A stretch of 35,721 nucleotides of DNA from Actinomycetes bacterium. GTDB taxonomy: Bacteria; Actinomycetota; Acidimicrobiia; Acidimicrobiales; Bog-793. The stretch is taken from contig JAKCCH010000024.1 of assembly GCA_021838945.1 (NCBI GenBank), positions 1 through 35,721 of the forward strand, given 5' to 3'. Of this stretch, positions 19,910-28,621 are shown piece by piece. Within the stretch, counting starts at the first letter, position 1; every line of letters starts with the position of its first letter. A program made the position numbers and the translations under genes. The notes beneath the pieces were generated by a model, which saw only the letters and a list, made by a program, of their open reading frames with translations, had not been told where the DNA came from and did not search any database.

Positions 19910-19939
19910 CGCAGCCGCTCGATCTTCCGTCCCGCGGCC

Positions 19940-19989
19940 GACGCGTCACGACACATGGCGGGGCATGTCTGCAGAATCCGTGACGCGTC
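19940..19989. repeat. Inverted repeat between convergent genes (possible bidirectional terminator or paired operator)
   Basis: GACGCGTCACG (19940-19950) and its exact reverse complement CGTGACGCGTC (19979-19989), with an inner imperfect ACACATG/CATGTCT pair. Confidence 0.8.
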
Positions 19990-21316
19990 AGTCCGCTTGC
20001 GCGACGACTTCATGTGCCGCCTCGGCGGCGGCCTCGACCGTGCGGTCGATGTCGTCGTCCGTGTGCGCCAACGAGCAGAAGCCGATCTCGTACGCGCTCG
20101 GCGCCAGTGCCACCTTGCGCCGGAGCATCGCCCGGAAGAACGGCGGGTACCGCCCGGTCGAAGCCGAGCGGACGGCATCGTCGTAGTTGCGGACCGGCAT
20201 GCCGTCGTCCGTGAAGAAGATCGAGAAGAGCGTGCGATACACCGGCACCTCGACCGGCAGTCCGGCGCCTCGGATCGCCTCGAGCAGGCCGGCAGCGAGC
20301 CGCGCCACCCGCCCCGACAGCGCCTCGTAGTCGGGCTCCTTAAGGAGGCCGAGCACGGCGAGGCCGGCGGCGGTCGCGAGCGGGTTCCCCGACAACGTCC
20401 CGGCCTGGTAGACGCGCCCCGCAGGCGCCAGGTGCTCCATCACGTCACGCCGCCCGCCGAGGGCGGCGAGCGGCAGCCCTCCACCGATCACCTTGCCGAA
20501 GGTGAAGAGGTCGGGACGCACCCCGAACAGCTCCGAGGCACCCGCTCGGGACAACCGGAACCCCGTGATGACCTCGTCGAAGATGAGCAGAGTACCTGCC
20601 GCGTCGCACGCCTCCCGGAGACCTTCGAGGAAGCCGGGCGGCGGCACGACGAGGCCCATGTTGGCGGCGACGGGCTCGACGATCACGCAGGCGACGTCCT
20701 CGTCGACCTCTGGGACGACTCCGTAAGGCATGACGAGCGTGTCGGCGACAGCCGCCGGCGTCACGCCGTCGGAGCCCGGCAGCCCGAGCGTCGCCACTCC
20801 GCTCCCACCGGCGGCGAGCAACCCGTCGCTGTGGCCGTGGTAGCACCCGGCGAACTTGACGATGCGAGGCCGCCCCGTGACGCCGCGAGCGAGGCGAACG
20901 GCCGTCATCGTCGCCTCGGTCCCCGAGGACACGAGCCGTACCTCGTCACAGCCCGGGACGGCGCTCGTGATCGCCTCGGCAAGCAGGACCTCGCCTTCGG
21001 TCGGCGCCCCGTACGTCGTGCCTCGTTCCGCCGCCGCCTGAACGGCCCTCACGACGGCGGGGTGGGAGTGGCCGAGGATGGACGCGCCCCAGCTCTGCAC
21101 GTAGTCGAGGTACTCGTTCCCATCGGCATCGGTGACGTAGGCACCCCTCGCCGAGGCGACGAAGTACGGGGTGCCGCCGACCGAGCCGAACGCCCGCACC
21201 GGCGAGTTGACCCCGCCCGGTGTCACCCGAAGCGCCCGGTCGAACAGGTCGCGACTGCGCCGGCCGAGCATTTCCGCCTCACTCCGGCCGGCGGGCGCTC
21301 CGACGGTCTCAGTCAT
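19988..21316 (-). CDS. hemL: Glutamate-1-semialdehyde 2,1-aminomutase
   Basis: SPVRAFGSVGGTPYFV, VSSGTEATMTAVRLARGVTGRPRIVKFAGCYHGHSD, GTLSGNPLA. Confidence 0.94.
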   Translation of the reverse strand: MTETVGAPAGRSEAEMLGRRSRDLFDRALRVTPGGVNSPVRAFGSVGGTPYFVASARGAYVTDADGNEYLDYVQSWGASILGHSHPAVVRAVQAAAERGTTYGAPTEGEVLLAEAITSAVPGCDEVRLVSSGTEATMTAVRLARGVTGRPRIVKFAGCYHGHSDGLLAAGGSGVATLGLPGSDGVTPAAVADTLVMPYGVVPEVDEDVACVIVEPVAANMGLVVPPPGFLEGLREACDAAGTLLIFDEVITGFRLSRAGASELFGVRPDLFTFGKVIGGGLPLAALGGRRDVMEHLAPAGRVYQAGTLSGNPLATAAGLAVLGLLKEPDYEALSGRVARLAAGLLEAIRGAGLPVEVPVYRTLFSIFFTDDGMPVRNYDDAVRSASTGRYPPFFRAMLRRKVALAPSAYEIGFCSLAHTDDDIDRTVEAAAEAAHEVVAQAD

Positions 21317-21321
21317 GCCGC

Positions 21322-22308
21322 TCAGGCACCGAGCAGCTCCGCCACCCTCGCCGAGAAATACGTCAGCACGAACGAAGCACCCGCCCGCTTGATCGCCGTG
21401 AGCTGCTCGAACATGACGGCATCAGCGTCGATCCAGCCGCGCTCGGCGGCGGCCTGCACCATCGAGTACTCACCGCTCACGTGGTAGGCGGCCACCGGCA
21501 CGCCGACCTCCTCGCGCACGGCAGCCAGCACGTCGAGATACGTCACCGCAGGCTTGACCATCACCATGTCGGCACCTTCGGCGACATCGAGGCGGGCCTC
21601 AGTCACGGCCTCAGCTGCGCTCCGGCGCCAGTCCTGCTGGTACGACTTCCGGTCGCCGCCGCCTGAGATCCGGACGTCGGCGGCATCGCGGAACGGCCCG
21701 TAGAGCGCCGAGGCGTACTTGGCCGAGTAGGCGAGGATCGCCGTCTCGCCGTGCCCTGCGCCGTCGAGCGCGGCACGGATCGCCGCCACCTGGCCGTCCA
21801 TCATCCCGCTCGGCGCGACGACGGCTGCACCGGCATCGGCCTGCGCGACCGCCGCCTCGGCGTACCGCTCGAGGGTGGAGTCGTTGTCGACGCTGCCGTC
21901 CTGGCGGAGCAGCCCACAGTGGCCGTGATCGGTGTACTCGTCCAGGCACAGGTCCGCCATGAGGGCGATGTCGTCGCCCACGGCGGAGCGAAGCTCCCGG
22001 AGCGCCACCTGCACGATGCCGTCGGGATCGGACGCACCCGACCCAGCAGCGTCCTTGTGCGCCGGCACGCCGAAGAGGATGAGGGCGGGGATGTGGAGGG
22101 AGGCGAGGTGTTTCGCTTCGGCGACGAGCGAGTCGACCGTGTGCTGGACGACGCCGGGAAGCGAGGCCACCGGAGCCGGTTCGTCGATCCCCTCGCGCAC
22201 GAACAACGGCGCGACGAGGTCGTCGGTTGTGATCGCGGTGTCGGCGACGAGCCGACGGAGAGCATCCGAGCCACGCAGGCGGCGCATGCGGCGCGCCGGG
22301 AAGGCCAT
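21322..22308 (-). CDS. hemB: Delta-aminolevulinic acid dehydratase (porphobilinogen synthase)
   Basis: DLCLDEYTDHGHCGLL, APSGMMDGQVAAIR, AYSAKYASALYGPFRDA, MVKPAVTYLDVL. Confidence 0.95.
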   Translation of the reverse strand: MAFPARRMRRLRGSDALRRLVADTAITTDDLVAPLFVREGIDEPAPVASLPGVVQHTVDSLVAEAKHLASLHIPALILFGVPAHKDAAGSGASDPDGIVQVALRELRSAVGDDIALMADLCLDEYTDHGHCGLLRQDGSVDNDSTLERYAEAAVAQADAGAAVVAPSGMMDGQVAAIRAALDGAGHGETAILAYSAKYASALYGPFRDAADVRISGGGDRKSYQQDWRRSAAEAVTEARLDVAEGADMVMVKPAVTYLDVLAAVREEVGVPVAAYHVSGEYSMVQAAAERGWIDADAVMFEQLTAIKRAGASFVLTYFSARVAELLGA

Positions 22309-22335
22309 GGCCAGAGCGTACCGGGCGAGTCCCGC

Positions 22336-24087
22336 TCAGCCTTTGGCACGCTGGGCGGCGTGTGCGGCCAGGCCAGCGACGAGCGCCTCGATCGAAGCCT
22401 CCGATGCTTCGACGTCGACGTGGAGACCATGCACGCGGGCCGTGGCGGTCGTTACCGGCCCGATCGATGCGACCACAGGAGGGACAAGATCCCGACCGTA
22501 GGCTCCGAGGAACCCTTCGACGGTCGACGACGACGAGAACGTGATCGCATGCGCGCTCTCGAGGAGCGAGGCGGTGTCCTCCCCCGGCTCGGGGTGCGTC
22601 GTGCGGTAGGCCTCGACGGTCTCGACCTCGTAGCCGAGTGCCCGGAGGCCGTCGCGGAGCGCATCCCTCGCTCCCGCCGCCTGGGGCAGGAGCACGCGGG
22701 TGCCTGGTGGATCGGCCGGCCCGAACGCCTTCACCAGCTCCTCGGCCACCGCGACGGAGGGCACCAGATCGGCCTTCACGCCGCGCACCGACAGAGCGGC
22801 CGCCGTCGCCCTTCCCACCGCAGCGACCTTCACACCCCCGAGCACACGGGCGTCGGTGAGCCGGCCGAAGGTGCGCTCCACGGCGTTCGCGGAGGCGAAG
22901 GCAACCCAGCCGAAGGAGTCGAGTCGCGCGAGCGCCGTGTCGAGCGCCCTCCCGCCATCGGCAGGGTCCACGATCTCGATGGTCGGCACCTCGATCGGCT
23001 CCGCCCCCGCGTCTCGCAGGAGCTCGACCAAGCCCGACGCTTGCGCCAGGCTCCGGGTGACGACGACACGCCAGCCGGAGAGCGGTCGCGCTCCGAACCG
23101 CGCCGTGTCGAGTGCCGCCACACCGATGCCGCTGACGATCGGTGCCCCCGCCCCGAACGGCTCGAGGAGTGACCTGGCGCCCGACTGATCGAGGACCAGT
23201 TTGGCGAGCGCGGCCCCGACCATTCGAGGATCCGCACCGGTCATCGACTCGCGCACGATCGTGTGGCCGTCGAGGGAGGCGATCATCGCATCGAGTGTGA
23301 TCCGGCCATCCTCGTCGACTCGGCAATATGCGCCGACCGGGAGCTCGCATCCGCCCCCGACGGCCGCCAGGTACGCCCGCTCAGCCTCGAGCCCGCGCCG
23401 GCTCGGGGCGTCGTCGACGGCTGCGAGCAATGACGCCACGTCCTCGTCATCCGGCCGAGCGCAGACCGCGATGGTCCCCTGCCCGACCTGCGGAAGCATG
23501 GTGAGCGGAGAGAGGATCTCAGCCGCCTGGTCGGACAGCCCGAGCCGCGCCAGTGCTGCGGCCGCCACCGCGACCGCACCCCCGGTCGGGAGTTTCGACA
23601 GTCGGGTGCCGATGTTCCCGCGGAGCTCGACGAAGGTCAGCCCGGGTCGCATCCAGGCCAGCTGAGCCCGGCGCCGGACCGAGCCGGTCGCCACCTTCGC
23701 CCCGGGCCGCAACTCGGCCAGCCGGCAGCCGACGAGCGCGTCGCGCGGATCGCCGCGCGGCGGCACGGCGACGATGGGCAGCACGGGTGCCGACGCCGGC
23801 AGGTCCTTCGCGGAGTGGACGGCTGCGTCGGCCCGTCCCTCGAGGACGGCGCGCTCCACGTCCTTGACGAAGATCCCCTGGCCGCCGACCTCGTGGAGGG
23901 GCAGGTTCTGCGTGCGGTCACCTGCGGTCTTCACGATCACGAGCTCTGTCTCGACCTGCCCGCCAAGCGAACGATCGACGAGCTCGCGGACGATCTCCGC
24001 CTGCTTCAGCGCAAGAGGGCTGCCCCGCGTCGCGAACCGAAGCGTCCGCCGCCGGGTCCCCGGGGTCAAAGGCGCCGGAGGGCTCAA
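22336..24087 (-). CDS. Porphobilinogen deaminase / uroporphyrinogen-III synthase fusion
   Basis: N-terminal HemC (RFATRGSPLALKQAEIVRELV...AVHSAKDLPA...RRRAQLAWMRPGLTFVELRGNIGTRLSKL) continuous with a HemD-like C-terminal domain (GWRVVVTRSLAQASGLVELLRDAGAEPIEVPTIEI...FSSSSTVEGFLGAYG). Confidence 0.9.
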   Translation of the reverse strand: MSPPAPLTPGTRRRTLRFATRGSPLALKQAEIVRELVDRSLGGQVETELVIVKTAGDRTQNLPLHEVGGQGIFVKDVERAVLEGRADAAVHSAKDLPASAPVLPIVAVPPRGDPRDALVGCRLAELRPGAKVATGSVRRRAQLAWMRPGLTFVELRGNIGTRLSKLPTGGAVAVAAAALARLGLSDQAAEILSPLTMLPQVGQGTIAVCARPDDEDVASLLAAVDDAPSRRGLEAERAYLAAVGGGCELPVGAYCRVDEDGRITLDAMIASLDGHTIVRESMTGADPRMVGAALAKLVLDQSGARSLLEPFGAGAPIVSGIGVAALDTARFGARPLSGWRVVVTRSLAQASGLVELLRDAGAEPIEVPTIEIVDPADGGRALDTALARLDSFGWVAFASANAVERTFGRLTDARVLGGVKVAAVGRATAAALSVRGVKADLVPSVAVAEELVKAFGPADPPGTRVLLPQAAGARDALRDGLRALGYEVETVEAYRTTHPEPGEDTASLLESAHAITFSSSSTVEGFLGAYGRDLVPPVVASIGPVTTATARVHGLHVDVEASEASIEALVAGLAAHAAQRAKG

Positions 24088-25460
24088 AGGTCGAACAGCG
24101 CCCGCAGCGCCTCGGCGAGGCGCTCGCCCCGGGGCGAACCGGCCGCGTCCTTCACTCGGACCGTCGGGTCGTGGAGCAGCTTGGCGACGAGGCGGCGGGT
24201 CAGCGTCTCGACGAGCTCCCGGTCTGCCGGGTCCATGGTGCCGAGGCGCGCGGCATAACGGTCGAGCTCCGCCTGGCGCACCGCCTCGGACCTGTCCCGC
24301 AGAGCAGCGATCACGGGAGCGGCGAGCCGGCCGGCAGCAGTCGTCCGGTATCGCTCGAGCTCCTCTGCCAACAGCGTCCGCACCGCGGGCACCTCTGCTG
24401 CTCGGCTCGCCATCTGCTCTTCGGCGTAACGGCGCACGTCTTCGACGTCGAGCAGCTCCACTCCCGGGATGCCGGCGACGGCAGGGTCGACGTCGCGGGG
24501 TACGGCCGCGTCGACGATCACCACCTTGCCGCCCGGAAGAGCGCCCCCGCGCTGCGCGTCGCGCCCGAGCCGCACTCTCCGGTGGAAGATCGGCTCGAGC
24601 CGCTCGCGGGAGAAGATCACGTCCCCGGCCGCCGTCGAGGTCAGCACGACGTCGGCGACCTCGAGCTCGTCCGGCAAAGCGTCGAGCGACACCGCACGAC
24701 CGGCGACGAGGTCGGCCACCGACCGTGCGCGGTCCGCCCCCCGGTTCGCCACGACGACCTCGCCCGTCAGATCGCTCCGCCCCGACAGGGCCTTCACGAT
24801 GCCCGCTCCCATCTCGCCCGCACCGATGACGAGCACCCGCCTGCCGTCGAAGCCGAGCGCGTGGTCAGCGGCGAGCTCGACGACGGCGTGGGCGAGCGAC
24901 GTGGTGCCGCGCTGGATGGCGGTCTCGGTCCGAGCACGCTTGCCGGCCTCGACGGCGTGGCGAAACAGCGGCCCGAGCACCGGACCGGCCGCCTGCTCGG
25001 CACGGGCCTGCTCCGCGGCGTCCCGCACCTGGCGCAGGACCTCCCCCTCCCCGAGCACCGGCGAGTCGATGCCTGCCGCGACCTCGAACAGGTGCAGGAC
25101 GGCTGCATCGTCGTACCAGCAGACGAAGCTGCCACCCAGCTCGAACGACCCACCGCCGGCCTCAGGGCGGCGCTCTCCTTCGGCCGGGTCGGCCGGCTCC
25201 AGCCCGTGTGGGCCGAACAGGCTGTCGCCTGTGCGGCCGCGTATCCAGCCCTCGATGTCGGACAGACCATCGTGGAACCGCTCCACGACCGCGTAGATCT
25301 CGGTGCGCATGCACGTCGAGAGCACGACCGCCTCGCTCACCTGTGGGCTGTCGGTGAGCTCCTTCAACATCTTCGGGAGGTCGCGCTCGGAGACGGCGAC
25401 CTTCTCGAACAGCTCGAGCGGCGTGTCCCTCTCGTGGACCCCGACTACGACGACTGGCAC
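24084..25460 (-). CDS. hemA: Glutamyl-tRNA reductase
   Basis: VLSTCMRTEIYAVVERFH, GEGEVLRQVRDAAEQAR, VLVIGAGEMGAGIVKAL, IVDAAVPRDVDPAV. Confidence 0.94.
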   Translation of the reverse strand: MPVVVVGVHERDTPLELFEKVAVSERDLPKMLKELTDSPQVSEAVVLSTCMRTEIYAVVERFHDGLSDIEGWIRGRTGDSLFGPHGLEPADPAEGERRPEAGGGSFELGGSFVCWYDDAAVLHLFEVAAGIDSPVLGEGEVLRQVRDAAEQARAEQAAGPVLGPLFRHAVEAGKRARTETAIQRGTTSLAHAVVELAADHALGFDGRRVLVIGAGEMGAGIVKALSGRSDLTGEVVVANRGADRARSVADLVAGRAVSLDALPDELEVADVVLTSTAAGDVIFSRERLEPIFHRRVRLGRDAQRGGALPGGKVVIVDAAVPRDVDPAVAGIPGVELLDVEDVRRYAEEQMASRAAEVPAVRTLLAEELERYRTTAAGRLAAPVIAALRDRSEAVRQAELDRYAARLGTMDPADRELVETLTRRLVAKLLHDPTVRVKDAAGSPRGERLAEALRALFDL

Positions 25461-25594
25461 TTGCCGTGAACCTCTCCTCTGACGACGCGCGTGCCCGGCG
25501 ATCCGGTGGCGAGCCGGGTTCGCACCCGGGTGCCAGGGACTTCGGACGACGAGCGTAGCGAGTCCGGCCCTCCGGGACTGCGCGAACTGCCAGG

Positions 25595-26449
25595 TCAGAA
25601 CCGATCCGCCTCCTCGACCACCAGCGTCTGGCCGTTCAGGGCTCCGTTGACCTCCTCGGGGGCGCTCCTGACGCCCCTGTCGAGCGGGTTGTCGAGCGGG
25701 TTGTCGAGCGAGCTGACGACCGGGCTCACGCCGGAACCCGCCGGCGGCCCCGGCGAGCGCCTCGCCTGCGCGCTCCGCAGCGCCACCGATGCGCCATCGC
25801 GCGTCGCCACTGCCTCCGGATGTGCCTGATAGAACGCCAGCACCTGGAGCTCTGCCGAGAAGTCGACGTGGCGAACCTGGACGTCCGCCGGCACCACCAG
25901 CACCGCCGGCGCGAAGTTGAGGATCGCTCCGACTCCGCCCATCACCAGTTGATCGGCCACCTCTTGGGCGGCAGATGCCGGAGTCGTGACGATGCCGACC
26001 GAGACGCCGTTCAACCCGCAGAAGCTCGGCAGCTCCGAGATGTGGCGCACCGGCAGCCCGCGCACCTCCTCGCCGACGGTCTCCGGGGCGTTGTCGAAGA
26101 GGCCGACGAGCCGGAACCCGCCGCTCGCGAACCCTTGCGAGCGCGCGAGCGCGTGGCCGAGGTGTCCCATTCCGACGATCACGACAGGTCGATCCTGGTC
26201 GGTGCCGAGCTCACGCTGGATCTGACCGAGCAGGTAGTCGACGTCGTAGCCGGTTCCGGGTGTGCCGTAGGTCCCGAAGTGCGACAGGTCCTTGCGCACC
26301 TTCGCCGCGTTCACACCGGCCGCGCCGGCCAGCTCAGCAGACGAGACGGTCGAGACCCCGCGTGCCGAGAGCTCGAGCAGCACGCGCTGGTAGATCGGCA
26401 AGCGGATCACGGTCGGTTCGGGGATCCGCCTGCCGAAACGCTCGGGCAT
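25595..26449 (-). CDS. rex: Redox-sensing transcriptional repressor Rex
   Basis: N-terminal winged helix (AAGVNAAKVRKDLSHFGTYGTPGTGYDVDYLLGQIQRELG) and NAD-binding domain (VIVGMGHLGHALARSQGF). Start MPERFGRRIPEPT at 26449 chosen over upstream Met codons. Confidence 0.95.
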   Translation of the reverse strand: MPERFGRRIPEPTVIRLPIYQRVLLELSARGVSTVSSAELAGAAGVNAAKVRKDLSHFGTYGTPGTGYDVDYLLGQIQRELGTDQDRPVVIVGMGHLGHALARSQGFASGGFRLVGLFDNAPETVGEEVRGLPVRHISELPSFCGLNGVSVGIVTTPASAAQEVADQLVMGGVGAILNFAPAVLVVPADVQVRHVDFSAELQVLAFYQAHPEAVATRDGASVALRSAQARRSPGPPAGSGVSPVVSSLDNPLDNPLDRGVRSAPEEVNGALNGQTLVVEEADRF

Positions 26450-26469
26450 GGCGGTGATGGTAACGACCT

Positions 26470-26485
26470 CGTGCATTCGCTCACA
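26470..26485. promoter_or_regulatory. Weak candidate Rex operator upstream of rex
   Basis: Minus strand TGTGAGCGAATGCACG, 11 of 16 matches to TGTGAACGCGTTCACA, about 20 bp upstream of the inferred rex start. Confidence 0.3.
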
Positions 26486-26522
26486 AAACCGCAAACCGCA
26501 CGGCCTCCGGCCGCCTGCGCCG

Positions 26523-28061
26523 CTACCCCACCACCCGCCGGAGCACCTTGCCCTGCAGTCCGTGAGGCAGCTCGCGCACGAAGGTCACCTGCGACGGGCA
26601 CTTGTAGCGGGCGAGGTGCTGCGAACAGCGACGCATCAGGTCCTCGGCCGTGATGCCGCTCGGAACTTCGTCCCCTTCCGGCCAAATCGAAGGGTCGGGC
26701 ACGACGAAGGCTCGGACGGACTCACCGTGCTCCTCGTCGGGGATACCGACCACGGCGGCTTCCGCCACCCCCGGGCACTCGGCGAGCACCTGCTCGACCT
26801 CTCCGGGGAAGACGTTGAACCCGGAGACGATGATGAGGTCCTTCTTGCGGTCGACGATCGTGAGCGTCCCGTCGTCTGCCATGGCAGCCACGTCGCCGGT
26901 GTGCAACCAGCCCCTGCGGTCGAGCGCGGCGCTCGTGGCGGCAGGGTCCTCGAAGTAGCCCGCGAAGACGTTCGGGCCGCGCACGAGGACCTCGCCGGGA
27001 TCGCCCGGCTCGACGTCCTCACCGTCGGCGTCGACGACCCGCACTTCGACACCTGGGAGCGGCACTCCCACCGAATGCACGTCGCGCCGGCCTGCGAGGT
27101 CAGGGAAGGTCACCGTGGGCGACGCCTCTGTGAGCCCATACCCCTGCCAGATCGGCACGCCGAAGCGCCGCTCGAAACGATCCGCTGTCTCAGCATCGAG
27201 CGGCGCCGCCCCGGAGCAGGCCAACCGAACCGAGCGCAGCTCGTCCCCGGTCGCCTCGGGAAGGTCAGCGAGGGCGGCAAAGAGCTGGGGTACTCCGGCG
27301 AGGATCGTCACGCGCTCCGATTGGATCGTCTCCAGCGCCGAAGCCGCGTCGAAACGCTCGACGAGCACGAGGCGGCCACCGACAAACATCTGCACTCCGA
27401 GCACCGCGTTGAGACCGAGGATGTGGAACGGCGGCACGACGAGCAGGCTGATGTCGTCGGACGTCGCTGCGAGGCCGACGCGCAGCTCGACCTGCTCGAT
27501 GTTGGCGAGGAGGCTCCCGTGGGTGAGGATGGCCGCCTTCGGCGACCCGGCGGTCCCGGATGTGAACAGGTAGGCAGCCTCGTCGTCGGGCTCACGCTCG
27601 CAGACCGGAGCGACCTCGGCCGCCCCTTCGGCGAGCTCGGCCGCTCCACCCGCTGCTGCTGCGGCGGTGCCGTCCACCTCGCCCACGCCAAGGACCTCGT
27701 GGCCGAGCTGACGCAGGTCCTCCACTACGCCCGTGCCCGACGCTGCAGCCTCGCTGCCGGCGAGCACGACCGACGCCCGGACCGTTCGAAGCTCGCGGTC
27801 GAGCTCGGTGGGAGGGCTGCTCGGGTTGAGGGGAACCGAGACCGCACCGTGGCCGAGTGCTCCGAAGTAAGCGACCGCGAACTCCGGGGTGCCGCCGAGC
27901 AGGAGCGCCACACGGTCCCCGGGCTCGAGACCCTGCTCGGCGCACCAGCCCCTCACGGCGGCACAACGCGCTCGCAGCTCGCCGTAGGTGACGTCCTCGC
28001 CGTTGAAGCGGAACGCGACGCCGGACGCGTCATGACGCTCGATGATCTGGGCGAGATTCAC
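26523..28061 (-). CDS. AMP-dependent acyl-CoA synthetase/ligase
   Basis: YLFTSGTAGSPKAAILTH, IWQGYGLTEASPTVTFPD, GWLHTGDVAAMADDGTLTIVDRKKDLIIVSGFNVFPGEVE. Confidence 0.9.
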   Translation of the reverse strand: MNLAQIIERHDASGVAFRFNGEDVTYGELRARCAAVRGWCAEQGLEPGDRVALLLGGTPEFAVAYFGALGHGAVSVPLNPSSPPTELDRELRTVRASVVLAGSEAAASGTGVVEDLRQLGHEVLGVGEVDGTAAAAAGGAAELAEGAAEVAPVCEREPDDEAAYLFTSGTAGSPKAAILTHGSLLANIEQVELRVGLAATSDDISLLVVPPFHILGLNAVLGVQMFVGGRLVLVERFDAASALETIQSERVTILAGVPQLFAALADLPEATGDELRSVRLACSGAAPLDAETADRFERRFGVPIWQGYGLTEASPTVTFPDLAGRRDVHSVGVPLPGVEVRVVDADGEDVEPGDPGEVLVRGPNVFAGYFEDPAATSAALDRRGWLHTGDVAAMADDGTLTIVDRKKDLIIVSGFNVFPGEVEQVLAECPGVAEAAVVGIPDEEHGESVRAFVVPDPSIWPEGDEVPSGITAEDLMRRCSQHLARYKCPSQVTFVRELPHGLQGKVLRRVVG

Positions 28062-28246
28062 GGCTCGAACTACCCTCCGGAGCCCTTCGGCGACTCCTCG
28101 ACGGGCGCGGCCTCGGCGCGCCGGGCCGCAACCCTACACAAGCAGCCCGACTCCTCGCCCGGACAGCGTCTCGACCGGACGATCTCGTCCGGCGCCCCCG
28201 ACGGTGAGCTGAGTGCGGAGCGAAGCGAGCGGACCGAGGAGCGGGC

Positions 28247-28450
28247 TCAGCCCGCTTCGGTGAACTGGCTCGACAGGTAGCTGTTCACGTCCTCTTCCCG
28301 GAGCCGGTAGGACTTACCAACCCTCACGGCAGGTAGCTGGCCCGAGTTGATGAGTCGGTACACGGTCATGCTGGAGACGCGAAGCAGCTGCGCCACCTCC
28401 GCGACTGTGTAGAACTTCGCCTTCGAGTAATCGATTGTCGTCAGATCCAT
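28247..28450 (-). CDS. Excisionase-type helix-turn-helix DNA-binding protein
   Basis: 67 aa FYTVAEVAQLLRVSSMTVYRLINSGQLPAVRVGKSYRLREEDVNSYL; start MDLTTIDY at 28450 preceded by GAGAGGGGTG. Confidence 0.88.
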   Translation of the reverse strand: MDLTTIDYSKAKFYTVAEVAQLLRVSSMTVYRLINSGQLPAVRVGKSYRLREEDVNSYLSSQFTEAG

Positions 28451-28621
28451 CACCCCTCTCCGCCTGGATGCCATGGTACGCCAATGTTGCTGGAGTGAAA
28501 AGTGGTTCTTGCGTGGCGGGTGTGACAACGGGATCCGAGCCCCGGACAGGTGCGAGGCGAACCCCTCCCGAGGGGATGCGTCAACGACCGGGCAAAGCGC
28601 GCGCAAAGGGCGCGGAAGCGC

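Noticed and set aside
21322-22308. HemB metal-site variant DLCLDEYTDHGHCG (Asp in place of one Cys)
   Set aside because: Believed to be a common actinobacterial HemB form rather than a novelty; not pursued without an alignment.
25500-25540. tRNA-like GGGTTCGCACCC segment
   Set aside because: It resembles a T-arm, but no acceptor, D or anticodon stems could be fitted around it; it is better read as a simple hairpin.
28247-28450. Excisionase of an integrated mobile element
   Set aside because: No integrase, att-like repeats or other phage genes nearby, and the proC neighbourhood argues for a chromosomal regulator.
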